Positions 51,006 to 64,000 of a stretch of DNA of 64,000 bases are shown here, in pieces. Every line of letters begins with the position of its first letter. The stretch's first letter is position 1. This DNA comes from Coprinopsis marcescibilis (taxonomy: Eukaryota; Basidiomycota; Agaricomycetes; Agaricales; Psathyrellaceae): positions 186,001-250,000 of the forward strand of contig ML210159.1 of the NCBI GenBank assembly GCA_004369085.1, written 5' to 3'. Below the pieces are notes generated by a model that had not been told where the DNA came from, did not search any database, and saw nothing but the letters and a program-made list of their open reading frames with translations. The translations under genes were made by a program, and so were the position numbers.

Positions 51006-52600
51006 TCATGAGCGTTGGGCTTGGCCTGCCGCTGAAGGCGGGTTCAAATCTTGGTTCGGCATCTGATCCCCCCGAGGGTCCGAGTTTTCAGCAGCGGGGG
51101 ATTGTGAGGGCCACAGAGCAGTCCTTGCGGTCCGCCAGGAAGTACTAATGCGCGAAAAACGCGGCGTTTCGACCTTCGTAGGCTCCTTCATCCATAACCA
51201 GGTCCGCAGCACATCCTGGATTTATTAGAAGGTTAAAATTGGGCCACTGGCGGTAACTAGAGCTGGAGGCTTACTGGTTGTGACCCAAATATTAGGAAAA
51301 CGACTGTGGGAACTGGGGTATAGAGATTATAAGTTAGCGGCCGTCGTCATGATTGTGACATACCGATTGATGCATGGAGGTACAAGGGAATGGAGTCAAA
51401 AGCGAAGAATAGCAAGGCTCTCGTAGTGCTATAAGTTGTGGCTTATTGATCCTTGGAGCATGAAGAAGAAGAAGAAGTACCAGACTCTTGCGTACCAGAA
51501 GCCAACAAAAATCGACGCGAATAGGATTATCCGTATGATCAGCTTCAAGTCAATGACTGAGGGGCGATTCTGTAGTTGCTGGGTTTTCCAGTGTCGAAAG
51601 AGCCTGATCACTAGTATCACTGAAACGATTTCTGTCGTGGTTCTTGAACGTCAGGGAGGTATACGCTCACCTTCCAACACCAAGATGGCTCCGCAGCAGA
51701 CGAGTGTGGTGACGGAAATTGCTTGGCTTCTGGATGGACAACACGAGATTCAGACCTTACGTTGGCTTACAGGCAGATGAGAGCACTAACACTGCACCGC
51801 GCAAGGTACAGTCGAAGATGCCAAACCTGACGACACTACTTTTCGCACTTCCGTCTGTAGCAGACAGCTCAGTAATAACCAACTAATCATGAGCGTATGG
51901 GCGCAAAATCACGGTCTTGAACAATTCAACTCACCACATAAGTGGTGATTATGAAAGTACATCCGACGATGTAGGGAGACCCCAGCAACTGTGAAACAAC
52001 GATGGGTTTACAAACTTTTCCGTAAAGGGTTTGCGAGGAACTTACGATGAAGTGTTTCCAATTAGAGTACTGGCGACCCGACAACGATGAATCGACTATA
52101 TAAAACAAAACCATCGCCACACCCAACAGACACCTGAGTCGGTTTAGCAGCTTTTTGATTACCGCAAGCTTATCGGAACGTACATCGGTTGCATTCCAGA
52201 TAACAACACTGCTTGGGCTATACACACGCCTTCATCCACAGTTTTCAGTTTATGCTGCCCTGCGTAAAACCTTCAAAGTTGCATTAATATCGTAACATTT
52301 TGCGAAGGGAGATTGCATACTGTATCAAGGAAAATATCCCCGCCACCATGAAGTGAATGCACAAGTTGATTAAAACTCCATGGCGTCGGACTTTCTTTGC
52401 AAACAGGAACGTGGCGATTAGAATAGGAAGCAGAACGTTGCTCCCGACAAGGTTGAAGTAGATCCAGGCATCAAACACGGGCGACAGCCGAAATTTTAAA
52501 GCCCCTGGAAGGCATGTGTTAGGTGCCAATGACGCGCCAGTAAGCAGGAAGGACTGAAGACGGGCAGATACTCACTGACTAGCTCACGCTGATCCAACAT
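51006..52600 (-). CDS. 7TM receptor-like membrane protein, copy 1
   Basis: This multi-exon gene starts at ATG 52600 (MLDQRELV, intron, then RALKFRLSPVFDAWIYFNLV). Hydrophobic segments follow: GSNVLLPILIATFLFA, GVLINLCIHFMVAGIFSLIQ, LLGVAMVLFYIVDSS, PYIVGCTFIITTYVV, LIIRIILFASIFVGFWYA and VFLIFGSQ-type TM7, then DVLRTWLWMKEP. The FYAGQHKLKTVDEGVC loop and the FGSQ-DVLR end match a large agaricomycete-specific family of seven-helix, GPCR-like proteins without known ligand. The tail after WMKEP is Ser/Pro-rich. It stops at 51006, earlier than copy 2, because of a small indel near 51030. Internal exon borders are provisional. Confidence 0.68.
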
Positions 52601-52735
52601 GGCTGCGAGGAACCTAAAACGGAACGAAACCCTGCCAGCGGTAGAGAGAGACGAATGGAGTTAGCTCTGCGAAGAAAACGAAGCAGGGGGTGAAATCTCT
52701 TTGCGGAATTAAGATGTCTCTTTTTGAGAAAGTCT

Positions 52736-53094
52736 TTATAGAGAACAGGTTTCTTCATCCGAGTCAAAGGACCAACAGGATTATCTGTATGAGGGACAAA
52801 GAATAGACAAAATTAAAAATAGAAACACCAGCAGACAAGACATCAGGTTTATGATCTACGAATTTAATTTTGTATTTTCGGAATTGGATTCAAAAACCCC
52901 ATCTTCGGATGGGACCTTTCAACATATTCCTATGGTTAGCTGCATCGGAAGGAACTTCATGGAAGGTCACTGGCCAACTCACCAATCAATTCTCGGGCAT
53001 AGGCATTTCTCCAACCTCATTCACACCTTGCTGCCTAAAAGTGGCCTTAAAGTCAGACACTGTCACGCAAGGCGGCCAGTGGAATAACGCTAGT
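52736..53094. other. spacer between duplication units, 7TM copy 1 upstream region
   Basis: This is the upstream region of 7TM copy 1. Open frames of 60-80 codons at 52851-53103 are unrecognised. It may be older, degraded coding sequence continuous with the fragment at 53095. Confidence 0.4.
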
Positions 53095-53322
53095 AACGTC
53101 TAAGCTTTCAATAACCCCATCAAAATTCATTCGTGAAATCCGCGAAGCGCCATTTGTGCACTCTGAGGCTGCTTTCGCTTTTCTGGACCCTCGAGATGTT
53201 ATCCGTGGGTGCCACATCATCCCAGCTTTTGCACATGGGCGCACAAAACAGTATCTAGGAGAATTAGTTGCCCGTCAAGAAGGAGGGGCTCAAGTATTTG
53301 AATATGTGAGTAGTCTCCATTA
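53095..53322 (+). pseudogene. fragment of an agaricomycete-type hypothetical protein
   Basis: An open frame without ATG reads PSKFIREIREAPFVHSEAAF, FAFLDPRDVIRGCHIIPAFA and HGRTKQYLGELVARQEGGAQ before a GTGAGT and a stop. The D-P-x-D-V-x-R-G-C-H-x-I-P-A-F phrase resembles, from memory, a repeated family of mushroom proteins often found near transposons. No start, no downstream exon and no terminal repeats are visible. It abuts the left edge of duplication unit 2, so the junction probably cut the gene. The family link needs a search. Confidence 0.5.
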
Positions 53323-53324
53323 GT

Positions 53325-53560
53325 AATGCCATTGTTGACCCCGCGACCATCACTTACTTTCACGCACCAAAGATCCGTTCAACCGCGTTCCTCTTTTCAA
53401 AGAAGGCATTGTCTCAAGCGAGTTCTTCAATTCTTTTCTTTCTTCGTGGTTTAAACCTGACTCCCCAGAACCGGACCCCAAGGCCAAGATCAACACATTC
53501 TTCATTGAGAGGCGATTAAAGAGCAAGGCTTCCAAAATCATGGATGTGGACAGTCAATAG
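53325..53560 (+). pseudogene. relic copy of the ufd2 3' end
   Basis: This matches ufd2 50390-50632. It starts inside the U-box coding exon, with a short deletion after the ACCATCA phrase that breaks the frame. It keeps the last intron acceptor and ends with the MDVDSQ-TAG codons at 53558-53560. It has no upstream ufd2 sequence and no ATG in frame, so it cannot make a U-box protein. Confidence 0.88.
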
Positions 53561-53911
53561 AAACCATCAGCATGATACAATAATAGTTCCCGAACTCAGC
53601 TCTTTAATGCGACTCGGAAGTTTTGGAGTACGCCACATTGCAGAAGGCACTGTTGACCAATCGCCATCTTCTTTCATGGACAAACTTGTACACATCTGTC
53701 TTCTGTAACTAGTAGCACTGCAAATTTTCAAGTTGGTCGCAGTCTGAGCGCGAAGTGTTGTAATCAGTCGAATGCGCAGGTGGCTATTGTTTGACGTGCT
53801 AAAAATATATGATGAATAGGAGAGTATTGCAACGGCGAGGACGCTCTTATCCGGCGGTTCAGGAGAAAGAGGTGAAAAACTATTGAACGAATGAGAGGTC
53901 CGTAGACGGGA

Positions 53912-55572
53912 TCAATACCTGTAATCCTCGTTGACCAGGACCAGTCTACCAGAATGCGTGATATCCAATTCTGGACCGGGTATCGAGATCATGAGCGTAG
54001 GCTTGGCCTGTCGCTGCAATGGCGGGTTCAAATCTGAGTTTGGAATCTGATCCCGGCGAGAGTCCGCAGGGGATTGTGGCGGCCGTAGAGAAGTTCTTGT
54101 ACTCCGCCAGGCGGCGCTGATACAGGAAAGACGCGGCGTGTCGACCTTCGCAGGCTCCTTCATCCACAACCAGGTCCGCAGCACGTCCTGCATATTATTA
54201 GAATAGTTTAGGACACTGGCGGTAACTGGTGGCGTACTGGCTGTGACCCAAATATCAGGAAAACGAGTGTGGGAACTGGCATAGAGGTTAGCAAGTTAGG
54301 GGTCATTGCAATGATTGTGACATACCGATTGATGTATAGAGGTACAGGGGAATGGCTTCTGAAGTGAAGAATTTGATGGCTTTCACAGTGCTATAAGTTG
54401 TGGCTTATTGAATCTTAGAGCATGAAGGAGTATCATAATCTTGCGTACCAGAAGCCGACAATAATTAGCGTTGCGAATAGGATTGTCCGGGTGATCAGCT
54501 GAAAGTCAATGACTAAAGTGCGATTCTGCAGTCGCTGCGCTTTCCAGTTTCGATAGAGCCTGATCATTAGTATCACTGAAACTTCGTTTCTGTCGTGGTT
54601 CTTGAACGTCAAGGAGGCACTGGCTCACCTTTCAATACCAAGATGGCTCCGCAGCAGACGAGTGTGGTGACGAAAATGGCTAGGCTTCTGGATAGACAAC
54701 ACGAGATTCAGACCTTACGTTGGTTTACAGGCAGATGAGAGCACTAACACTGGACCGTTGCGCAAGGTACAGTAGAAGATGCCAAACTTGACGACACTAC
54801 TTTTCGCACTTCCGTCTGTAGCAGACGACTCAATAATAACCAACTAGTCATGAGCGTATGAGCGCAAAATTACGGTCTTGAACAATTCAACTCACCACAT
54901 AAGTGGTGATTATGAAAATACATCCGACGATGTAGGGAGACCCCAGCAACTGTGAAACAAGGATGAATTTGACAAATCTTTCCTAAAAAGGTTTGCGAGG
55001 AACTTACGACGAATAGTTTCCAATTAGAGTACGGACGAACCGACGACGAAGATTCGACCATATAAAACAAAAGCATCGCCACCCCCAACACACACCTGGG
55101 TCGATATGTTAATTAACTATCCGATTGCTGTAAACTTATGATTCTGTAGCGCACATCGGTTGCATTCCAGATAAAAACGCTGCTTGGGCTACACACACAC
55201 CTTCATCCACAGTTTTCAGTTTATGCTGCCCTGCGTAAAACCTCCATGGTTGCATTAACATCATAAACATTTTGCGAAGGGAGATGGCGTACTGTATCAA
55301 GGAAAAGATTCCCGCCATCATGAAGTGGATGCATAAGTTGATTAAAACTCCATGGCGTCGGACTTTCTTTGCAAACAGGAACGTGACGATTAGAATAGGG
55401 AGCAGAACGTTGCTCCCGACAAGGTTGAAGTAGATCCAGGCGTCAAACTCGGGCGACAGCCGAAAATTTAAAGCCTCTGGAATGCATGTGTTAGGTGCCA
55501 ATGACGCGCCAGTAAGCAGGAAGGACTGAAGACGGGCAGATACTCACTGTCTAGCTCATGCTCATCCAACAT
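53912..55572 (-). CDS. 7TM receptor-like membrane protein, copy 2
   Basis: This is the paralogue of copy 1, with ATG at 55572 (MLDEHELD, intron, then KALNFRLSPEFDAWIYFNLV). The membrane segments (GSNVLLPILIVTFLFA, GVLINLCIHFMMAGIFSLIQ, LGVAMLLFYMVESS) and the FYAGQHKLKTVDEGVC loop are nearly the same. The last part reads TVKAIKFFTSEAIPLYLY, VFLIFGSQ and DVLRTWLWMKEPAKVDTPR. Its frame continues about 20 residues further than copy 1 to a stop at 53912, ending VLVNEDYRY. Both copies keep open frames across their membrane exons, which suggests that both are functional or recently so. The ligand and any G-protein coupling are unknown. Confidence 0.66.
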
Positions 55573-55748
55573 GGCTGCGAGGAACCTAAAACGGAACGAA
55601 ACCCTGCCAGCAGTAGAGAGAAATGAATGGAGCCAGCTCTACGAAAAAAACGAAGGCGGAGAAGGGGACGCGCAGTTGTCGCTGATTCGCATGGGCGAAC
55701 CAGGGGGTGAAATCACTTTGTGGATTTAGGACGTCTCCTTTTGAGTGT

Positions 55749-56582
55749 GTTGGGTCTGCACGTAGGGGACAGGTATTCTCATCAAATGACAAAAACAGTG
55801 ATCTGAAGGGTGATCATTGACAGTAGTTGAGGAAGAAATCAAATCAAAGCATGTATAGAAGAGGGTTTGAAAACTCAACATCGATCCTCGCAACAGAATG
55901 AGTTGCCGTACACCTTTCGTATCCTTCTTCCTCGATTTCATCAATGTTCTTGTGTCAAAATGGTGTAGAAAGCATCAAAGTTGGTGTCCCTTGATAGCTT
56001 TGTCGTCAAGAGCGGGGAAGTCACCCATCCCTATCATCCTCAAGCCCATTCAGGCCAGTGGAATAGGCAAAGCTCAGAAACATGCAGTGCTGCACAATAA
56101 TCTTCGGCTCAGAGCGAAACACAAGGTTCGAACCGCATGCTTCTAGTGTACAAATCCGAGGGGTACGGCTCTTATATATCACCGTCACGGAGGTCGAGTG
56201 TACTGCCTCAACATTTGGGAGCAGCAAAGCGGGCAATGCAATTGGTTGCGGGGTTATTTCTAGAGTCCCCCTAGATATGAGTTACCTCCCTAGCCAGCCA
56301 GTGTCTGAAATTTGGTTTGGATGGGGTATTTCGTCAGTGGGAATTGAATGGGAGTGGAAGACAAAGATACAAGTGGCCTGCACTCACCGCAGAGGGAATG
56401 GAAGCTGTGCAAAAGTGATGCACGTGCCGTTGCAACTCCAGACAGCATTGGCTTGTGTCAGGGTAACTGAGCCCTCCGTCCTCTCTAACGTTTCTCTATC
56501 TTCGACTCTGTCGGTTTCGTTTCTTCCTGGATATCGGGCAGATCTTGAGCGCTGTGACTCTACTGTCCTCAAACTCACGCCG
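55749..56582. other. intergenic upstream of rsp5
   Basis: No recognisable gene. A 185-codon plus-strand frame (56082-56639) overlaps the first rsp5 exon in another frame and shows no protein-like features, so I treat it as chance. The rsp5 promoter must lie here. Confidence 0.45.
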
Positions 56583-59479
<2,897 letters not shown>

Positions 59480-59952
59480 GCGTTGTACTACAGCACCCTA
59501 CCTTCTCTTCCGTTATTATTTCTTTGCTCTGAATCTCATATTTGTATCCTTGTATCTGTCCTGGGCGCTTCCTGATTCTACTCGATTGTCATCTAGCATA
59601 TCTAGCACAGAGATTATGAATCACCGTTATTTTAGGAACATTCTCGCCTATGTCGTTATGATATTGAATTCTGCCCGTTGCTACATTTACATGGGGTCGA
59701 ACTCGTTGTCAAATCTTCCAGGCCTAAGACCTGAGAGTCATAGACCGAGTTATTCAGACAATGTCATGTTTCGCTGACGCAGACCGGTCCGTGCACACTT
59801 TCTCACGGGCTTCCTGTGGTTTGACTGTTTGCCAGTTCCTCTTCATTTCTTCATCTGCTTCTGCCTCTGGTAAATTTTTGTTTCATTTTATTCATCTGCC
59901 GTGATTTAGCGACGACATCTATCCGGAACTTGGGAATCTACTCCGATACATA
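59480..59952. other. intergenic between rsp5 and the Red1-like gene
   Basis: This 473 bp is AT-rich and holds the rsp5 3' UTR and the promoter of the next gene. No gene is seen. Confidence 0.45.
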
Positions 59953-62949
59953 ATGGAGGCATCGACGAGCACCCTGGTTTTAACCAGGCCAGCTATGGAT
60001 CCGTCATCACTGCGGGCTTTAGCTCTATCTACACGCAGGTCAAAGCGGAGAAAACCAGCAGTAGAAACGACAGTTACTTCGCCTCTCGTCAGGCCTCTTC
60101 CAGTCTCCGATTCCATGCAACTCGATTATGGTCAGGACGATGTCGACATGGATGCATCAGAGGAGCTGCGGAAAGGGGTAAACGATGCAAGCCGGCTAGA
60201 CAACGTTGCACCTGACGACGTCATAATGCGCGAAGAAGGCGAAATTAGCGACGTGGAGGAGGAAGCGCCGTCAACATTACCACTAAAACAATCAACGACA
60301 CCTGTGTTCGCAATGAATTTGGGCAAACCGTTGGGCGGTGTCACGAGAGCAAAACCTCTTTTGGACCGCATCTCATCTGTCCCTCCTGTCGCTGCTGTAT
60401 TGTCTTCTACTCGACAAATACGCAGTGAATCGCCTAATCCCAGCGTTTCAAATGTCATGCAAATAAGCGAAGAACAAGTGCGACCAAACATTTATCGTAC
60501 GTACTGCCATCAAATTTCGAAGATTCGTTGAATCTCTAACGGCTTACAGTAACTCAAGCAGAATACGACAAGGCCAAAGACATAATCCTGGACTTACTTG
60601 GATGGGGTGTTTCACCGGAGTATTTGGTGGAATCTGGATTGACCAGAGAGATTGTTTTCTACGTATTCAGAGAGCTCAACCTCCAGCTACCGAGCAACCT
60701 TGACACCACTGGGTTGGTACCCTATACCCCAGACACCATGCAGCAGTTCAAAATGTTCGAACACACGTATCCATCGGACACAATCGCCTCTTCTACCGCC
60801 TCACCTTCACCTATGGTACAAACACCACCCGACAAAGAATTTACTCCCGTTTCCGTCGAACAGCCACCTGTTCGTACACCCACTCAGCAGGAAAGTCTCA
60901 ACGACATGGAGCGACAGAGACGTCAAGAGCTAATAGCTCGAAAAGCTGTCCAAGCTTCACGCGGAGCCAAGGAGCAGAAGCCTCGAAAACCTACTCTTCC
61001 AATGCCACCCCCATCAGCATCGATGGTGGACGATTTTCTCAATTCCATCACCCCGCAAGAATCTGGAACGCTGTCAGCAGCGACAACTCCCGACTCCTCG
61101 CAAATGACCAGCATTTTACCGCCAACGACAACCAGTCCCAGCGTGATGCACCAAGCTGCCCCGTCTCCCATCTTACCACCGCCTTCTTCTTCTGACTCTA
61201 TGACCTCCACATTTAACAAAGCTATGCGGATCGCACCGGAAAGAATAGATCATGGTCGGGTGGACGCCGTTTGGCCACCAGCGCGCCGTATTGCGAAACG
61301 TCCCGTTGCTTCAGATTTCGTGGATTTTGACGGCCATCCTAAACCAACTGAACGGTCCGACAGCTCAACTCAAAGTACGACGACAACTCTTCGCCGCAAA
61401 ACGGGTGCCTCCAGCTTTGTCAATGTCCGTCAGACCACGAAATTTGTGATCGATCTCAGTGATAGCGAGTCGGAATCGGAAGACGAGTCGCAAGTGCGAC
61501 ACAACAGTTCTATTCCCTCACCTGTGCACGCGAATAACAAATTGGGACTGCCTAGTCTGGAGGAGACGGAACGTGAAATTCAGCGAATGAGAGACCTCAT
61601 TGCTCAACGCGAGAAAAAGGCTTTTTTAAAGAAAAGCGTACGTTCCACGTTATCTCTTGTGTGCCTCCTTCTTAAGTTAGCATTCCCAAGTTGAAAGCAA
61701 CAGCGACGAGTCAAAACCAAGAAATGGCCACGCCCGCTGTAGAGGATGTCGTAATGACGCCTGCGAATACTGTGATGACTCCACCTCCTTGTAAGCTTAT
61801 TCCGTTCGTTTCGTCTCCAATGTGCTGAATAGTAGTAGTACCTGGAACTTCGACAGTAGAAACTCGTTTGTAGCTCTGATTTTCCATTCGACATGTCTAG
61901 CTGAAGAGTCCTGTAGCTTTGGACTCCGCAATCGACATGAGCACATCTGTCAGTGTCGTGCAAGGTGAGTTCTTTTCAAATATCGACACATCTCGCATTT
62001 TTGACGACTTTATCAGATCATTCATTACCGGCAAGGAGAATCCCTTCTGAAAATCGTCTTTTTTTCTCACTCAAGTATCTTTTTTCTCTCTATGGCACTT
62101 TGGCATGACATACAGGATACCTATGAAGGAGCAACATTAAAGCTTGGAGAAAAATCAGTCGACGGATTCACAGTTAACTCTCCGTCGACACAGGTACGTC
62201 TTATACATTTGGTTCTACCATTACTTCCTTTGCCCTTTTCTTTCCCCCTCCAGTCGATCGAGTTCTAACTCCACTTACCCACAGGAAGAGGCAGCTTTGT
62301 CTATCACACCGGAACAACAAGATTCAGCGACAGATAACCCTGAAACGAATTTTCAGTCATACAGCTCCATGTTCGCATCCTATCCTTCATTGCGCCTAAC
62401 CCTAGCTTCGCTTTCCCAAGCCGATGCGAATCACACTGCTGCGCCGTTTGGTAGCGGTGATGTTCATCGTTCTTGCTCTTTCGAAGAGTTTACATCGTCT
62501 TCTGAACAGTCTTTGACTTCTGAGTTGAATAGTCTGCGAGAAACCATCCTGACCAAGTCACTTGACCCCAACAAGAAAATCTGTCAATTCGAGATTCCTG
62601 GAGATGGGGTATGTCGTGATGCAAATTGCGATGACGTACACCCCAGTCGTCTCAGGCAGTTGGACCTAGATGAGTTAGATGGTACGTCCTCTTGGTTATC
62701 AGCTCGGTCGAAGCACTTACCGGTGCGATCCCATCCTTGTGTACTCCACGGCGGTCTTCCGTTTAATTAACACTTATAGATGATGACACTGCGAGATATA
62801 TAGCCAACCGCTACGGTGTTTCAACCTTCAACACCCTTCTTTCAGCTCTTCAAGACACTCGCCTTAAGAATCCCGGCCTGAGGCCAGAAACCCGGGTGAT
62901 TCAAGCCTTGGAATTGGTGCAACGATCATGGTTACCCTCGACGACTTAA
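59953..62949 (+). CDS. zf-C3H1 protein, Red1/ZFC3H1-like RNA surveillance factor
   Basis: The gene starts at ATG 59953 (MEASTSTLVLTRPAMDPSSL) and stops at 62947-62949. Firm exons are 59953..60496, 60550..61637, 61691..61790, one ending at 62193, 62285..62681 and 62780..62949. The stretch 61791-62193 is unresolved. The protein is mostly low complexity with an acidic EEGEISDVEEEAPS motif, a conserved helix region AKDIILDLLGWGVSPEYLVE and a coiled-coil LPSLEETEREIQRMRDLIAQ. The diagnostic part is the zinc finger near the C-terminus, KKICQFEIPGDGVCRDANC then DDVHPSR, the zf-C3H1 signature (C-x8-C-x4-C-x3-H type) of human ZFC3H1 and fission yeast Red1. Those scaffolds pair with Mtr4-like helicases to send unspliced or meiotic RNAs to the nuclear exosome. 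Confidence 0.83.
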
Positions 62950-64000
62950 CTTCATACCGGAGGAGACGCACTGAATATCTTAAGAAGACATGGCCTCCGG
63001 CGCTCCACTTGCACCCGAAGACGACGACAGCATCTCTTTGAAGAAACTCCTCGGTATCAAGACTTCCAGCTTCTATTGGCTCGCTCTTCGTCCTTCTTTG
63101 ACTGGGAACTTATGGGGACGGCTCACGCCCTACAGTTGACCGATTGTTCTTCAAGATTATTTAGTCCGATGAACAGCAGAACCATTGGCCGTGATCGAAT
63201 GTCAAGATTGCAGTGCAGAGGAAGGGGGCTGAGTAAAGAGCGCAAATAAGCGCCATCATCCGGTGCCGTTGGTTCAGGCAGGGGATTTCAGGACGGGGTA
63301 CGTCCCCGCCCTGCGTCGTTTCCTGTCAGAGTCTTGGTGATTGTGGTGACGACGTGGTGCTTCAGCCTCCCCGACTCTTAGCTGTACAACTTAGGGCTGG
63401 TGGTCTCTCGCGGTGTCAGTTCAGCATTTTCGCATTGTGTTCAACATCCTGAATATTACATTTTAATAACTCCTATCATATCAATACAATATAGAGTTTC
63501 TATCAACTCTTCTCGGAAGGTGGATTCCGGTCGCTATTTGGCCTGCGGAGAGTTCAATGCAGATCTGGGGGTGCAATAACATGTTGGAGGGAAAGGACCG
63601 ATGGGCTCAGATGACAGGATGATTCCCCCCAATTCTATGATTGACGTCTTGGGGTGCATACTGTGACAGATCATTTCGGAGGCATACGACATTGTCTGAG
63701 TTGTATTTGAAAAGGGAAAGTGGTGTGGATGCACTAGCGCTCTGCTGAAGTCGCAGTTTTAAGCTTTTCGTCATCAGACCTGTCCACAAGACTCGTGGCA
63801 AGCGGAGAGGTCATGGGTCCATCAACCAAGGAAGCCCGATTTGTTTCTTGCGGTCCCCACACATAACATGGCATTGGTAGTTGTGCCTCCGTAAGCGAAT
63901 GAATATAGTTCTGTTATCGCCATAAATTCAGATGTCTGCGGTCAGGACTATTTATATGATTTGTACAGTAGTAATTACTTGCTGAGCCAGAGGACGAGAT
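62950..64000. other. intergenic at the right edge; possible 50-aa ORF
   Basis: No clear gene. A plus-strand frame at 62990-63139 (50 codons, starts MASGAPLAPEDDDSISLKKL) follows the Red1-like stop by 40 bp. A short hairpin CGGGG-TACGT-CCCCG lies at 63294-63308. The rest is AT-rich, with 60-codon frames on the minus strand that are not convincing. Confidence 0.4.

Larger units (their letters stand above)
50390..52735. repeat. tandem segmental duplication, unit 1
   Basis: From AATGCCATTGTTGA at 50390, the sequence is repeated from 53325 onward with many substitutions and small indels. The unit covers the last part of ufd2, its 3' flank and the 7TM gene with its upstream region. Homology is followed to about 52735, where the matching stretch is AAGATGTCTCTTTTTGAG. 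Confidence 0.88.
53325..55748. repeat. tandem segmental duplication, unit 2
   Basis: This is the second copy of 50390-52735, offset by 2935 bp at the left edge and 2972 bp at the 7TM start codons, so it has gained about 37 bp in net. One insertion of about 30 bp is near 55660-55690, upstream of the 7TM ATG. Confidence 0.88.

Noticed and set aside
51030..51050. GGTTCAAATC resembling a tRNA T-loop, repeated at about 54026
   Set aside because: It lies in the coding tail of the duplicated 7TM gene and lacks the rest of a tRNA; the second copy is explained by the duplication.
50390..55748. Transposon as explanation of the repeated 2.4 kb unit
   Set aside because: The unit contains ufd2 coding sequence and an ordinary 7TM gene, with no transposase, reverse transcriptase or terminal repeats. 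A segmental duplication fits better.
56080..56160. tRNA-like B-box (GGTTCGAACC)
   Set aside because: The B-box consensus is present, but no acceptable A-box, anticodon arm or acceptor stem can be folded at the right spacing on either strand.

Overview
The window is nuclear DNA of a filamentous basidiomycete, most likely a mushroom-forming agaricomycete. The genes are close together, on both strands, and broken by many 48-70 nt GT-AG introns. The proteins are of fungal type (Prp8, Ufd2, Rsp5, Eaf7, Ctk2, Tim9), and there are F-box/LRR, wax-synthase-like MBOAT and 7TM families of the kind that expand in mushrooms. I see no tRNA, rRNA, CRISPR array, intact transposon or prokaryotic feature. Where exon joins are given, I placed them by reading splice sites and protein similarity by eye, and most of those joins keep frame exactly.

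1-19.3 kb: the 3' end of isocitrate lyase (C-terminal SKL), actin-capping protein alpha, the large prp8 gene (20 coding exons, 2352 aa, no intein), DAHP synthase and tim9 on a shared divergent promoter, a small unrecognised gene, about 1.7 kb without a recognisable gene, and the meiotic MutS homologue msh5.

19.5-28.4 kb: prohibitin-2 diverging from a PQ-loop vacuolar transporter, an F-box-like protein, a G-patch protein diverging from ketopantoate hydroxymethyltransferase, and a metallo-beta-lactamase-fold lactonase-like enzyme.

28.8-34.25 kb: the most unusual block. Four small genes (two minus, two plus around a 1.1 kb centre) encode divergent relatives of one two-lobed protein that looks like a dimeric alpha/beta-barrel (ABM-like) fold. 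All four share two intron positions in the same phase and a GW-x-S motif. Two have signal peptides and two do not.

34.3-50.6 kb: a TPR/F-box/LRR protein (Pof3/Dia2 type), a nickel/cobalt transporter, an MBOAT acyltransferase, the Ctk2 cyclin and NuA4 subunit Eaf7 on a divergent promoter, a histidine-phosphatase enzyme, an AN1 zinc-finger protein with a CaaX end, mitochondrial bL35, and the E4 ubiquitin ligase ufd2.

50.4-55.8 kb: a tandem duplication of about 2.4 kb. It gives two copies of a 7TM receptor-like gene and a broken second copy of the ufd2 3' end, with a fragment of another protein between them.

56.6-64 kb: the HECT ligase rsp5 (809 aa, catalytic Cys777) and a zf-C3H1 protein of the Red1/ZFC3H1 type (nuclear RNA surveillance), then about 1 kb with no clear gene. 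Most genes are independent housekeeping genes. Likely functional links are the ubiquitin ligases (ufd2, rsp5, two F-box proteins), the RNA-processing genes (prp8, ctk2, the Red1-like gene, the G-patch gene), and the ABM-like cluster.
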